Part shown: one piece after another, positions 1 to 7,417 of the stretch
Layout of the letters: each line of letters begins with the position of its first letter
How positions within the stretch are numbered: the stretch's first letter is position 1
Source: an uncultured Oscillospiraceae bacterium
GTDB taxonomy: Bacteria; Bacillota; Clostridia; Oscillospirales; Oscillospiraceae
NCBI GenBank assembly: GCA_934591725.1
Contig: CAKTPR010000004.1
Span: 1-40,420, forward strand
Length of the DNA stretch: 40,420 nt
Direction: 5' to 3'
Position numbers and translations under genes: made by a program
Notes under the pieces: model-generated
Databases searched by the model: none
What the model was told of the DNA's origin: nothing
What the model saw: the letters and a program-made list of their open reading frames with translations, nothing else

Positions 1-1
1 G

Positions 2-979
2 TTATTCAAAATCAAGTTCGGTCACGCCGAAATATTTTTCCGCGAAGTCCACGCGCTCGACCCGGAACTCCTTCCCGCGCAGATATTCAAGTGCGCCCGC
101 GTCCGTCGGGAACTCGAAGCGCAGCCGGTAGGAATAGAGCGCCTGACCGTTTTCGCCGAAGTCCTTGTTGAAGCGCTCGCGCCCGTATTTCCCGTCGCCG
201 AGCAGCGGCCAGCCCGCGTGCGCCATCTGCGCGCGGATCTGGTGCGTGCGCCCCGTCAGCAGCCTGCACTCCACGAGCGACAGCTGCCCTTTGCTGCACA
301 GTACGCGGTACTCCGTGACCGCGGTCTTGCAGCCCGGCTCTGGCTTATCCTTTATGAATACCTGATTCTTCTTCGCATCCTTGAACAGATAGTTCTCAAG
401 CCGCCCGGAGGTGGGGCGCGGCCTGCCGGACACGGCGCAGAGATAGAACTTCTCTATCTCCCTGTCGCGTATTTTCTCATTGAGGATGCGCAGAGCCTCA
501 GCGTTTTTCGCTGCGATGACGATGCCGCCGGTGTTGCGGTCGATGCGGTTGCAGAGCGCCGGGGCAAAGGAGTTTTCCTCCTTGGGCTTCCATTCGCCCT
601 TTTGCGCCATGTACGCTTGAACATTCGCGATGAGCGTGTTATAATCCCAGGTACCGGCGCTGTGGCACAGCACGCCCGGCTTCTTGTCCAGCAGCAGGAT
701 GTTCTCATCCTCGTAGACTATCGTCAGCCGCGGGGTGCCGACCTTGAGGTAGGAGTTCTCCTCGCGCGGCTTTTCAAAGAACTCGTCGTTTATATATAGT
801 TGAAGTACATCCCCCGATGCAAGGCGCGTGTCGCGCTTTGCGCCCTTGCCGTTGAGCTTTATGCGCTTGAGGCGGATGTATTTTTGCAGCAGCGATTCGG
901 GCAGGAGCGGCACGGCTTTGCCTATAAACCGGTCGAGACGCTGCCCGGCGTCGTTGTTTTTGACTGTCAGCTCTTTCAT
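2..979 (-). CDS. RluA-family RNA pseudouridine synthase
   Basis: Likely isomerises specific uridines to pseudouridine in rRNA or tRNA in the cytoplasm. The N-terminus (about residues 1-65) looks like an S4 RNA-binding domain (QRLDRFIGKAVP, then RLKRIKLNGK). The synthase domain carries the catalytic motif RIDRNTGG, the RLDRxTSG-type signature with the nucleophilic Asp, and the later RTHQIRAQMAHAGWPLLGDGKYG block. The chosen ATG gives 325 aa and has AAAGGGG about 12 nt upstream. A longer reading frame extends upstream but runs into the promoter of the divergent operon and has no RBS, so I reject it. The target nucleotide cannot be told from sequence. The stop codon lies at the window edge, so the 3' context is not visible. 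Confidence 0.93.
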   Translation of the reverse strand: MKELTVKNNDAGQRLDRFIGKAVPLLPESLLQKYIRLKRIKLNGKGAKRDTRLASGDVLQLYINDEFFEKPREENSYLKVGTPRLTIVYEDENILLLDKKPGVLCHSAGTWDYNTLIANVQAYMAQKGEWKPKEENSFAPALCNRIDRNTGGIVIAAKNAEALRILNEKIRDREIEKFYLCAVSGRPRPTSGRLENYLFKDAKKNQVFIKDKPEPGCKTAVTEYRVLCSKGQLSLVECRLLTGRTHQIRAQMAHAGWPLLGDGKYGRERFNKDFGENGQALYSYRLRFEFPTDAGALEYLRGKEFRVERVDFAEKYFGVTELDFE

Positions 980-1038
980 GCTGTGCAAAAACCCCTTTAT
1001 TCCAGTGATTTTCTGAATTATACTATATAAAATTAGTG

Positions 1039-1067
1039 TTGACAAGTCTTGACAAGTAATCTATAAT
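1039..1067 (+). promoter_or_regulatory. Sigma-A promoter of the yceD-rpmF-der operon
   Basis: TTGACA (1039-1044), a 17-nt spacer and TATAAT (1062-1067) form a full consensus promoter 27 nt before the yceD ATG. A second TTGACA at 1049-1054 is too close to the -10 to serve it. Confidence 0.88.
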
Positions 1068-1094
1068 ACTAAGGCGTCTGTGCGAGGTGCGTGT

Positions 1095-1586
1095 ATGTTT
1101 CTTAACCTGAGAGAGATAATCGAGATTCCCGGCGGCTCGGTTCCGTTCGAGTGCGAATTGGAGACGGAGGGGCTGGATTTCCCGCAGATAAAGGAATATA
1201 AGGCAAAGCCCCGTGCGGAAGGCCGGGTCTACAATGAGGCCGGAGTTCTCCGGCTGGAGGGGGAGCTGACTGCGGAGATGATCTGCATCTGCGACCGCTG
1301 CGGCTGTGAGTTCGAAAGCGTTAAAGTGACCCCTCTCGACGCCGTCATCGTGGAGGAGAACACCGGTGACGATCCTGAGCTCTTCACTCTGGAGGGCGAC
1401 GGGATAGACCTCAGCGAAGTTCTCGAAACCTGCTTCATTCTGGATATGGAGACGAAGTTCCTCTGCAAGGAGGACTGCAAGGGTCTCTGTCCCACATGCG
1501 GCAAAAACCTCAACCTCGGCCCCTGCGGGTGCCGGAAACAAATTGATCCAAGATTTGCTGTGCTTGAGCAGCTTTTGGATAAATAA
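1095..1586 (+). CDS. YceD family protein (DUF177), zinc-ribbon type
   Basis: A 163-aa member of the YceD/DUF177 family, which sits next to rpmF in most bacteria and is implicated in 23S rRNA accumulation; the biochemical role is not settled. The sequence shows two cysteine pairs in the middle (CDRCGC) and a C-terminal cysteine cluster (CKEDCKGLCPTCG, then CGC) typical of the Firmicutes version and probably binding zinc. The ATG at 1095 is preferred because GAGGTG lies 5 nt upstream; an in-frame GTG at 1080 is possible. First gene of the operon, 54 nt before rpmF, which fits coupled expression with ribosome assembly. Confidence 0.9.
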   Translation: MFLNLREIIEIPGGSVPFECELETEGLDFPQIKEYKAKPRAEGRVYNEAGVLRLEGELTAEMICICDRCGCEFESVKVTPLDAVIVEENTGDDPELFTLEGDGIDLSEVLETCFILDMETKFLCKEDCKGLCPTCGKNLNLGPCGCRKQIDPRFAVLEQLLDK

Positions 1587-1640
1587 CGCAGAACCTAAAA
1601 TTAGAGCTGCTCAAAACAGCCGTCAACAGGAGGTGTCAAC

Positions 1641-1829
1641 ATGGCAGTCCCGAAAGGAAAAGTATCAAGACAGAGACGTGATAAGAGACGTTCTTCCGTT
1701 TGGAAGCTCACCGCTCCCAATGTGATAAAGTGCCCCAACTGCGGCGCTTTCTGCATGCCTCATCGTGCTTGCAAGGCCTGCGGTCAGTATAATGGCCGTA
1801 CCGTCATCGCTGTTGAGGAGAGCAAGTAA
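1641..1829 (+). CDS. rpmF: 50S ribosomal protein L32
   Basis: Small basic protein of the large ribosomal subunit, 62 aa, the normal length. It begins MAVPKGKVSRQRRDKRRSS, as L32 proteins do, and has the zinc-ribbon form with CPNC and CKAC pairs, so it is the zinc-dependent (C+) paralogue. A strong RBS (AGGAGGTG) precedes the ATG. It follows yceD in the conserved yceD-rpmF pair and is followed by a strong hairpin. Confidence 0.98.
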   Translation: MAVPKGKVSRQRRDKRRSSVWKLTAPNVIKCPNCGAFCMPHRACKACGQYNGRTVIAVEESK

Positions 1830-1834
1830 AAGAT

Positions 1835-1873
1835 GCTTGAGGAGGAGAGGCGTCAGGCCGCTCCTCCTCAAGC
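1835..1873 (+). terminator. Hairpin between rpmF and the DUF512 gene
   Basis: GCTTGAGGAGGAG (1835-1847) pairs perfectly with CTCCTCCTCAAGC (1861-1873); the 13-nt loop can add a GGC/GCC stem. The downstream tract (cttctgctgtttta-like, 1874-1890) is only partly T-rich, so this may be a leaky terminator or a processing hairpin that sets L32 output above the later genes. Confidence 0.55.
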
Positions 1874-1904
1874 CATATTCTGCTGTTTTAAGGGGGGCAC
1901 GCTC

Positions 1905-3272
1905 ATGGAGGATAATTATATAAAATCCGTCGATGAGACGAGTCCATTATACGGCAAAGTGGAGTCGGGAGATACCGTCATTGCCATCAACGGCAACCAG
2001 ATCCTCGACGTGCTCGATTACAAGTTCTTCGCGTATGACAAGTCGCTGAAGGTCCGCCTGAAAAGGCCGGACGGCAGCGAGTATGAGCTGGATGTAAAGA
2101 AGAACGAAGGCGGCGACCTCGGCCTCAATTTTGAGAGCTACCTTATGGATAAGCCGCGCTCCTGCTCGAACGCCTGCGTGTTCTGCTTCATCGACCAGCT
2201 CCCGCGCGGTATGCGCAAAACCATGTATTTCAAGGACGACGATGCGCGCCTGAGCTTCCTCCTCGGCAACTATATCACGCTCACGAACCTTTCCCCGCGA
2301 GAGATCGAGCGCATCATCGCCCTGCATATAAGCCCCATAAACGTATCCGTCCAGACGACGAATCCTGAGCTGCGCTGCAAAATGCTGCGCAATAAAAGAG
2401 CCGGGGAGAGCATCGATGTCATGCGCCGCTTTGCGAAGGCGGGCATCGTCATGAACTGCCAGATCGTCTGCTGCCCCGGCCTCAATGACGGGGAGGAGCT
2501 TCTGCGCTCCATGCAGGATCTTGAGCAGATGCACCCGGCGGTGCACAGCGTCTCCATCGTCCCCGTCGGGCTCACGAAGTTCCGCGAAAAGCTCTATCCG
2601 CTCACGCCTTTTACGCCTGAGCACGCTGCCGAGACTATCGACCTTGTCGAGAGCTTCGGCGATAAATGCGTCCACCGCCACGGCACGCGCATTTTCTTCT
2701 GCGGCGATGAGATGTATATCAAGGCCGGGCGCGAGCTTCCGGATGAGGACTTTTATGAGGAATATACCCAGCTTGAAAACGGCGTCGGCATGATTCGCCT
2801 GCTGGAAACGGAGTTCCGCTCCGCGCTGAAGCTCTCGGACGAGCCGGACTATACCGACTTCTCCATTGCCACGGGCACCTCCGTTGCGCCGTATTTTGAA
2901 AAATTTATCGCCATGGCGCGCGAGAAATATCCCGGCATCAAGGGGCGCGTCTATGCCATTGAAAACGACTTTTTTGGCCACAGCATCAACGTCAGCGGCC
3001 TTATAACCGGCGGCGACCTTATCCGTCAGCTCAAGGATAAGCCCTTGGGCGAGCGCCTGTTCATTTCACAGAATATGCTGCGCCGTCAGGAGATGGATTT
3101 CCTTGACGATGTGCTGCTTGAGGAAGCGGTCGAAGCGCTCGGCGTGCCAATCTATCCTATCGAGAGCGACGGCTTTGCCCTCTGGGACGCGATAAGCGGC
3201 GTCCTGCCTGAGGTGAAGCTCCCCGTGCGCGAGGAGTCGCACGAAGCGTTTTATAAGTATAATCAGAACTGA
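1905..3272 (+). CDS. DUF512 family protein (PDZ plus radical-SAM-like)
   Basis: A 455-aa cytoplasmic protein of unknown reaction. Residues 1-60 resemble a PDZ-like fold (IKSVDETSPLYGKVESGDTVIAINGNQI). The centre carries the family's cysteine motif (CSNACVFCFIDQLPRGMRKT), resembling a radical-SAM Fe-S site, followed by a TIM-barrel-like stretch and the C-terminal DUF512 region. The ATG at 1905 has AAGGGGGG about 8 nt upstream; the frame is open further upstream but that part lies inside the hairpin after rpmF. The family is commonly next to der in Clostridia, as here (21 nt spacing), hinting at a ribosome-related role, which is inference. Confidence 0.9.
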   Translation: MEDNYIKSVDETSPLYGKVESGDTVIAINGNQILDVLDYKFFAYDKSLKVRLKRPDGSEYELDVKKNEGGDLGLNFESYLMDKPRSCSNACVFCFIDQLPRGMRKTMYFKDDDARLSFLLGNYITLTNLSPREIERIIALHISPINVSVQTTNPELRCKMLRNKRAGESIDVMRRFAKAGIVMNCQIVCCPGLNDGEELLRSMQDLEQMHPAVHSVSIVPVGLTKFREKLYPLTPFTPEHAAETIDLVESFGDKCVHRHGTRIFFCGDEMYIKAGRELPDEDFYEEYTQLENGVGMIRLLETEFRSALKLSDEPDYTDFSIATGTSVAPYFEKFIAMAREKYPGIKGRVYAIENDFFGHSINVSGLITGGDLIRQLKDKPLGERLFISQNMLRRQEMDFLDDVLLEEAVEALGVPIYPIESDGFALWDAISGVLPEVKLPVREESHEAFYKYNQN

Positions 3273-3293
3273 AAATTATTAGGAGGAAACTGA

Positions 3294-4619
3294 ATGTCAA
3301 GACCTCTTGTTGCAATAGTAGGCCGGCCGAACGTCGGCAAATCAATGCTGTTTAACCGCCTTGTCGGGCGCAGACTCAGCATCGTTGAGGATACCCCCGG
3401 CGTCACGCGCGACAGGCTCTATGCCGAGTGCGAGTGGTGCGGCCGCAAGTTCGACGTTGTCGATACCGGCGGCATCGAGCCGACCACCGACAGCGAGATC
3501 CTGCTCTATATGCGCGAGCAGGCGCAGATCGCCATAAACTCTGCCACCGTTATCGTCCTCGTCACCGATATCCGTACCGGCGTCACCGCTGCGGATAAGG
3601 ACGTTGCCAATATGCTTCTGCGCTCGCGCAAGCCCGTTGTGCTCGCCGTGAACAAGGCTGACTCCACCGGAGCGGAGGATCCCGCCATATATGAGTTCTA
3701 TTCCCTCGGCCTCGGCGATCCTATCGCCGTCTCCGCCGTGCACGGCCACGGCACGGGCGACCTGCTTGACGAGTGCCTGAAGCATTTCCCGCCCGCCGAA
3801 GAGGAGGACGAGGAGGACGACTGCATCAAGGTAGCCGTCATCGGCAAGCCGAATGTCGGCAAGTCCTCGCTCATCAACCGTATCCTCGGCGAAAAGCGTC
3901 TGATCGTCAGCGACATTGCCGGCACCACGCGCGACGCGGTCGATACCATGTTTGAAAACGAGCAGGGCAGATATATGTTCATCGACACCGCAGGCATCCG
4001 CCGCAAGTCGAAGGTCGATGAAAAGATAGAAAAATTCTCCGTCATGCGCTCGCAGCTCGCGGTCGAGCGTGCGGACGTGTGCATCATCATGATCGACGCG
4101 CGCGACGGCGTCACCGAGCAGGACACCAAGATCGCAGGACTTGCACATGAATCCGGCAAGGCCTGTATCGTCGCGGTCAACAAGTGGGATCTGGTCGATA
4201 AGGAGACGGGCACCATGGAGAAGATGCGCAAGGACATCATGCGCGACCTCAGCTTCATGAGCTATGCGCCCATCATCTTTATCTCCGCCGCCACCGGCCA
4301 GCGCACCGAAAAGCTCTTTGAGCTCATCAACTTCGTCAATGACCAGAGCAATATGCGCATCTCCACCGGCATGCTCAATAACGTCCTTGCCGATGCGCAG
4401 GCGCGTGTGCAGCCGCCCACGGACAAGGGCCGCCGCCTGAAGATATACTACATGACCCAGACCGGCATCAAGCCGCCGAACTTCGTCATCTTCTGCAACA
4501 GCCGCGAGCTGTTCCATTTCTCCTACCAGCGCTATATCGAAAACCAGCTCAGGACGGTCTTCGGCCTTGAGGGTACGCCCATCCGCATCGTTATCCGCCA
4601 GAAAGGGGATAAGGAATGA
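3294..4619 (+). CDS. der: Ribosome biogenesis GTPase Der (EngA)
   Basis: Essential double-GTPase for maturation of the 50S subunit. The 441-aa protein has two tandem G domains: GRPNVGKSMLFNRL near residue 9 with DTGG and NKAD, and GKPNVGKSSLINRI near residue 183 with DTAG and NKWD, joined by an acidic linker (EEEDEEDD). The last ~100 residues match the KH-like domain. The length is normal. AGGAGG precedes the ATG. Its last four bases overlap the start of the PlsY-like gene (ATGA), implying translational coupling. Confidence 0.98.
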   Translation: MSRPLVAIVGRPNVGKSMLFNRLVGRRLSIVEDTPGVTRDRLYAECEWCGRKFDVVDTGGIEPTTDSEILLYMREQAQIAINSATVIVLVTDIRTGVTAADKDVANMLLRSRKPVVLAVNKADSTGAEDPAIYEFYSLGLGDPIAVSAVHGHGTGDLLDECLKHFPPAEEEDEEDDCIKVAVIGKPNVGKSSLINRILGEKRLIVSDIAGTTRDAVDTMFENEQGRYMFIDTAGIRRKSKVDEKIEKFSVMRSQLAVERADVCIIMIDARDGVTEQDTKIAGLAHESGKACIVAVNKWDLVDKETGTMEKMRKDIMRDLSFMSYAPIIFISAATGQRTEKLFELINFVNDQSNMRISTGMLNNVLADAQARVQPPTDKGRRLKIYYMTQTGIKPPNFVIFCNSRELFHFSYQRYIENQLRTVFGLEGTPIRIVIRQKGDKE

Positions 4620-5257
4620 CAGTATATATGCTCCTGCTGATCCCGACGGCGTTCTTCGCGTATATGTTCGGCGGGCTGGATACCATGGTGCTCGCCTCGA
4701 ACTTCGTGTTCCGGCGCGGCCTGTGGAAGCTTGGCCGCGGCAATGTGTGGCTTTCAAACTTCCGGCGCATCTACGGTACCGGCGGCTTTGTGAAGCTCCT
4801 GCTCGTTGAGCTGGTGAAGGATCTGATCCCCATTTTCATCGGCGGCATCCTTCTCGGCATCAAGGATCATGCCGAGGCGGGGCGCGCGTTCGCGGGCTTC
4901 TGCCTGACTCTTGGCAGACTCTATCCCATTTACTATGACTTCAAGGGCAGCCATGCGAGCATATGCCTGATCGTCTCGGCCTTCGCCGCGGACGTATCCC
5001 TCGGCATTGCCGTGCTGGTCGTCACCGCCATCGCGACGTTTGCGACGAAGTATCTCTCCCTCGGCGCTGTCATAGGCGCGCTGTCGTATATCGTCCTCGG
5101 CATCCTGATCGTTGATGATTCGCTCATCCTGCGCCTTGCCATCTTCACGTCGGCGCTCGTTATCTTCAAGCATCTCCCGGCGCTCACCCGCGTGCTGAAC
5201 CGCACCGAGCCGAGGCTCGATTTCAGCAACGACATCACCTATAAGCTCGACGAATAA
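4616..5257 (+). CDS. PlsY-like membrane protein with degenerate motifs
   Basis: A 213-aa multi-pass membrane protein resembling PlsY, the acyl-phosphate:glycerol-3-phosphate acyltransferase that starts phospholipid synthesis. Length, hydrophobicity and motif order fit. Motif 1 is GRGNVWLSNFRR (residues 40-51) where PlsY has GSGNxGxTNxxR; motif 2 is GRLYPIYYDFKGSH (100-113) where PlsY has GHNxP...FKGGKG; motif 3 keeps SLGAVIGA. The Ser and His of motifs 1-2 and the GGKG loop that binds the phosphate are therefore missing. It overlaps der by 4 nt. It may be a non-catalytic paralogue or use another substrate; whether a normal PlsY exists elsewhere cannot be seen here. Confidence 0.75.
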   Translation: MTVYMLLLIPTAFFAYMFGGLDTMVLASNFVFRRGLWKLGRGNVWLSNFRRIYGTGGFVKLLLVELVKDLIPIFIGGILLGIKDHAEAGRAFAGFCLTLGRLYPIYYDFKGSHASICLIVSAFAADVSLGIAVLVVTAIATFATKYLSLGAVIGALSYIVLGILIVDDSLILRLAIFTSALVIFKHLPALTRVLNRTEPRLDFSNDITYKLDE

Positions 5258-5260
5258 AAA

Positions 5261-5284
5261 ATCGCCGCCCGTCAGGGCGGCGAT
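5261..5284 (-). terminator. Intrinsic terminator between converging genes
   Basis: ATCGCCGCCC (5261-5270) pairs with GGGCGGCGAT (5275-5284) around GTCA. On the minus strand the hairpin is followed by TTTTT, so it best serves the minus-strand gene at 5396-5791; it could also end the der operon less efficiently. Confidence 0.8.
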
Positions 5285-5308
5285 CAGACTATCAAGGAGT
5301 TTTCTTCC

Positions 5309-5364
5309 AAAGGCTCCCCTTGTTTCTCAAGGGGAGCTGGCGCGAAGCGCCTGAGGGGATAAAA
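5309..5364 (+). repeat. Double-hairpin palindromic repeat, copy 1
   Basis: Stem 1 is GCTCCCCTTG (5313-5322) with CAAGGGGAGC (5328-5337) around TTTCT; stem 2 is GGCGC (5339-5343) with GCGCC (5347-5351) around GAA; a CTGAGGGGATAAAA tail follows. The same element recurs at 12247 and 18881. It lies between converging genes. Confidence 0.9.
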
Positions 5365-5395
5365 CGTCACATCTACCTGCGTAGATGCAGCTTAC

Positions 5396-5791
5396 TTAAA
5401 ATTTTATAACTCTCGGAGGCTTGGTGAAGGAGTATACCGTCGCCGTTGCGTTGCGCAGGTACCATACCTCGCTGTTGCCGTCGTCGGGGGAGTACATGCT
5501 CTTGAGCTCAGGATACGCGTCGAGCATACTCACGCGCGCCTCGCGGTCGTCGTCCTCAACGGCGGATGCCTCGACGCGCAGCCACTCGCCGCCGTCGAGC
5601 ATCGCGCATATCTCCAGCTTCGGGTTCTGGTGCAGCTGGCGCGATACGGACTTGGACTTGCCCGTCTGGATGTAGAGCTTGCCGTTATAGATGTGCGCCG
5701 TGCCGAAGGGGCGGACTCTGGGCTGCCCGTCCTCACAGGTGGCGATGAAATATGTGCCCGCTTTCTTGAGCATTTCGCAAACTTCGTTCAT
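5396..5791 (-). CDS. Pyridoxamine 5'-phosphate oxidase-like FMN-binding protein
   Basis: A 131-aa single-domain split-barrel flavoprotein of the kind that binds FMN or F420 as a dimer; the substrate is unknown. Visible family features are the N-terminal strand GTYFIATCEDGQPRVRPFG, then GKLYIQTGKSKSVSRQL and the barrel core LEICAMLDGGEWLRVEASA. It is too short for true PdxH, so it is a general reductase-type relative. The ATG has AAAGGA 9 nt upstream. It stands alone, divergent from mntP, with a terminator about 110 nt downstream. Confidence 0.85.
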   Translation of the reverse strand: MNEVCEMLKKAGTYFIATCEDGQPRVRPFGTAHIYNGKLYIQTGKSKSVSRQLHQNPKLEICAMLDGGEWLRVEASAVEDDDREARVSMLDAYPELKSMYSPDDGNSEVWYLRNATATVYSFTKPPRVIKF

Positions 5792-5842
5792 AAAAACCGT
5801 CCTTTCCCTGGTTTCAATATTTGTTGATATACCGTTGTTTTC

Positions 5843-5871
5843 TTGACTTTTACGTTTCCGTATTGTACAGT
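5843..5871 (+). promoter_or_regulatory. Candidate promoter of mntP
   Basis: TTGACT (5843-5848), 17-nt spacer, TACAGT (5866-5871). An inverted repeat CCGTAT (5858-5863) and ATACGG (5873-5878), 9 nt apart, straddles the -10 and may be an operator. Confidence 0.6.
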
Positions 5872-5893
5872 TATACGGTATCGTTGCCGCTAT

Positions 5894-5914
5894 GGGTGAA
5901 AATCATTCTCACCC
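5894..5914 (+). promoter_or_regulatory. Fur-family-like operator upstream of mntP
   Basis: TGAAAATCATTCTCA (5897-5911) fits the 7-1-7 Fur box TGATAATnATTATCA at 13 of 15 positions, and the symmetry extends as GGG...CCC to 5894 and 5914. It lies just downstream of the predicted start point, where a bound repressor would block transcription. Confidence 0.5.
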
Positions 5915-5952
5915 TTATTTATTAATGTTAAACTTTTGAGGAGAATTTGTCA

Positions 5953-6516
5953 ATGAGTTTTGTTGAACTGCTGCTTGTCGCCGTCGGGCTGAGCATGGAT
6001 GCGTTCGCCGTGTCCGTCTGCAAAGGGCTGAGCGTGAAGAAGCTCGGCGTAAAGCACGCGCTTATTGCCGGTGCGTACTTCGGCGGCTTCCAGTTTCTCA
6101 TGCCCGTCATTGGCTGGTTTCTCGGTTCACGCTTTGAGCATATCATCACAAGCTTTGACCATTGGATCGCCTTCGGTCTGCTCGCGATAATCGGCGTGAA
6201 CATGATCCAGGAATCCTTCTCCAAGGCGGAGGAGCTCAATGACGATTTCGGCGTCAGGACAATGCTCATGATGGCCGTCGCCACGAGTATCGACGCTCTC
6301 GCCGTCGGCGTGACCTTTGCCTGCCTCAGTGTGCGCATTCTGCCCTCGGCTTCCCTTATCGGCGTTACGACCTTCTGCCTGTCAGCCCTCGGCATTTATA
6401 TCGGCCATATCTTCGGCCTGCGCTTCAAGGCATGGGCGGAGCGTGCGGGCGGAGCTGTCCTTATCCTTATAGGCGTCAAGATCCTGCTTGAGCATCTTGG
6501 CATCATTTCGTTCTGA
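5953..6516 (+). CDS. mntP: Manganese efflux pump MntP
   Basis: Inner-membrane exporter that protects against excess Mn2+. The 187-aa protein has six predicted membrane helices in two related halves, each with the family's charged motif: GLSMDAFAVSVCKG near residue 12 and ATSIDALAVGVTFA near residue 103. These aspartates are needed for export in studied homologues. The ATG at 5953 has GAGGAG 9 nt upstream, better than an in-frame TTG two codons earlier. The leader holds a candidate Fur-type operator and a second dyad; I saw no yybP-ykoY riboswitch here, although one occurs at 21026. Confidence 0.93.
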   Translation: MSFVELLLVAVGLSMDAFAVSVCKGLSVKKLGVKHALIAGAYFGGFQFLMPVIGWFLGSRFEHIITSFDHWIAFGLLAIIGVNMIQESFSKAEELNDDFGVRTMLMMAVATSIDALAVGVTFACLSVRILPSASLIGVTTFCLSALGIYIGHIFGLRFKAWAERAGGAVLILIGVKILLEHLGIISF

Positions 6517-6538
6517 TACATAAGAGGAGTGACCTTAG

Positions 6539-7336
6539 TTGAAGCTTGAAACAAGGGAAAGAGCGGGGCTTATAACCATGCTGGCGCTGCTGCTGGTCTG
6601 CGCGTCGCTCCTGCTCGCAGTGCTCGGCATGCCGGAGCTGTTCACCGTGCCTGCCGAACCGGAGCCTGCACCCGCGGAGCTTGCGGCGACGCCGGAGCCG
6701 ACGCCGGAGCCTACCCCAACTCCCGAACCCACCCCGAAGCTCAGGGAGCGCACGGAGCTGCTCACGCTCGTCAACCCCTGGCACGAACTGCCAGAGGACT
6801 GGGAGACGGAGCTTCAGCTCGTCAATGACGACGGGGACGAGTGGCAGTATATAGACACGCGCTGTGCCGACGCTCTCCTTCAGATGATCGCCGACTGCGC
6901 AGAAGCCGGGAACGATCCGTACATATGCTCCGGCTACCGCACCATGGAAAAGCAGCAGTACCTCTTCAATAACAAGATCGCGCGTCTTGTCGCCGCCGGT
7001 ACCGACCCGAAGGACGCGCCGGAGATCGCGGCGCAGTCTGTCGCCATCCCCGGCACGAGCGAGCATCAGCTCGGCCTTGCCGCGGATATCATCGATCTCA
7101 ACTATCCCTACCTTGACGAGGGTCAGGAGCAGACCTCAACGCAGAAATGGCTCATGGAAAACTCCTGGAAGTACGGCTTCATCCTCCGCTACCCCAACGG
7201 CAGCAGCGACATTACCGGCATCATCTATGAACCGTGGCATTACCGCTATGTCGGCCTTGACGCGGCCAAGGAGATATACGACCTCGGCGTGACGCTTGAG
7301 GAATATCTTGATATGTTCTATGAACCGATAGATTGA
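6539..7336 (+). CDS. D-alanyl-D-alanine carboxypeptidase, M15B (VanY) family
   Basis: Membrane-anchored peptidoglycan peptidase that trims the terminal D-Ala of stem peptides. It has an N-terminal anchor (about residues 11-33), a low-complexity Pro-Glu-Thr linker (PEPAPAEL...TPEPTPTPEPTPK, about 38-66) likely spanning the wall, and a catalytic domain with CSGYRTMEKQQ, the zinc-site segment GTSEHQLGLAADI and EPWHYRYVG. The start is a TTG with AGAGGAG about 8 nt upstream; no ATG lies before the membrane anchor. It follows mntP by 22 nt, with no promoter seen between. Confidence 0.92.
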   Translation: MKLETRERAGLITMLALLLVCASLLLAVLGMPELFTVPAEPEPAPAELAATPEPTPEPTPTPEPTPKLRERTELLTLVNPWHELPEDWETELQLVNDDGDEWQYIDTRCADALLQMIADCAEAGNDPYICSGYRTMEKQQYLFNNKIARLVAAGTDPKDAPEIAAQSVAIPGTSEHQLGLAADIIDLNYPYLDEGQEQTSTQKWLMENSWKYGFILRYPNGSSDITGIIYEPWHYRYVGLDAAKEIYDLGVTLEEYLDMFYEPID

Positions 7337-7347
7337 GCAGTGTTTGG

Positions 7348-7376
7348 TTGAAAAATGCCGCACTGTGTGGTACTAT
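7348..7376 (+). promoter_or_regulatory. Promoter of the envelope cassette
   Basis: TTGAAA (7348-7353), 17-nt spacer, TACTAT (7371-7376), 42 nt before the next ATG. It separates the carboxypeptidase gene from the four-gene cassette. Confidence 0.65.
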
Positions 7377-7417
7377 AAATATTATATTAAACTTTTCTCC
7401 AGAAAGGGCTTTATGGA

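Noticed and set aside
980..1045. 22 extra N-terminal residues for the RluA-family protein
   Set aside because: They overlap the perfect promoter of the opposite operon and lack an RBS; family members begin near the chosen ATG.
5820..5950. yybP-ykoY riboswitch before mntP
   Set aside because: The conserved GGGGAGTA and AATGAGACC-type strands are absent; the leader instead has DNA-type dyads.
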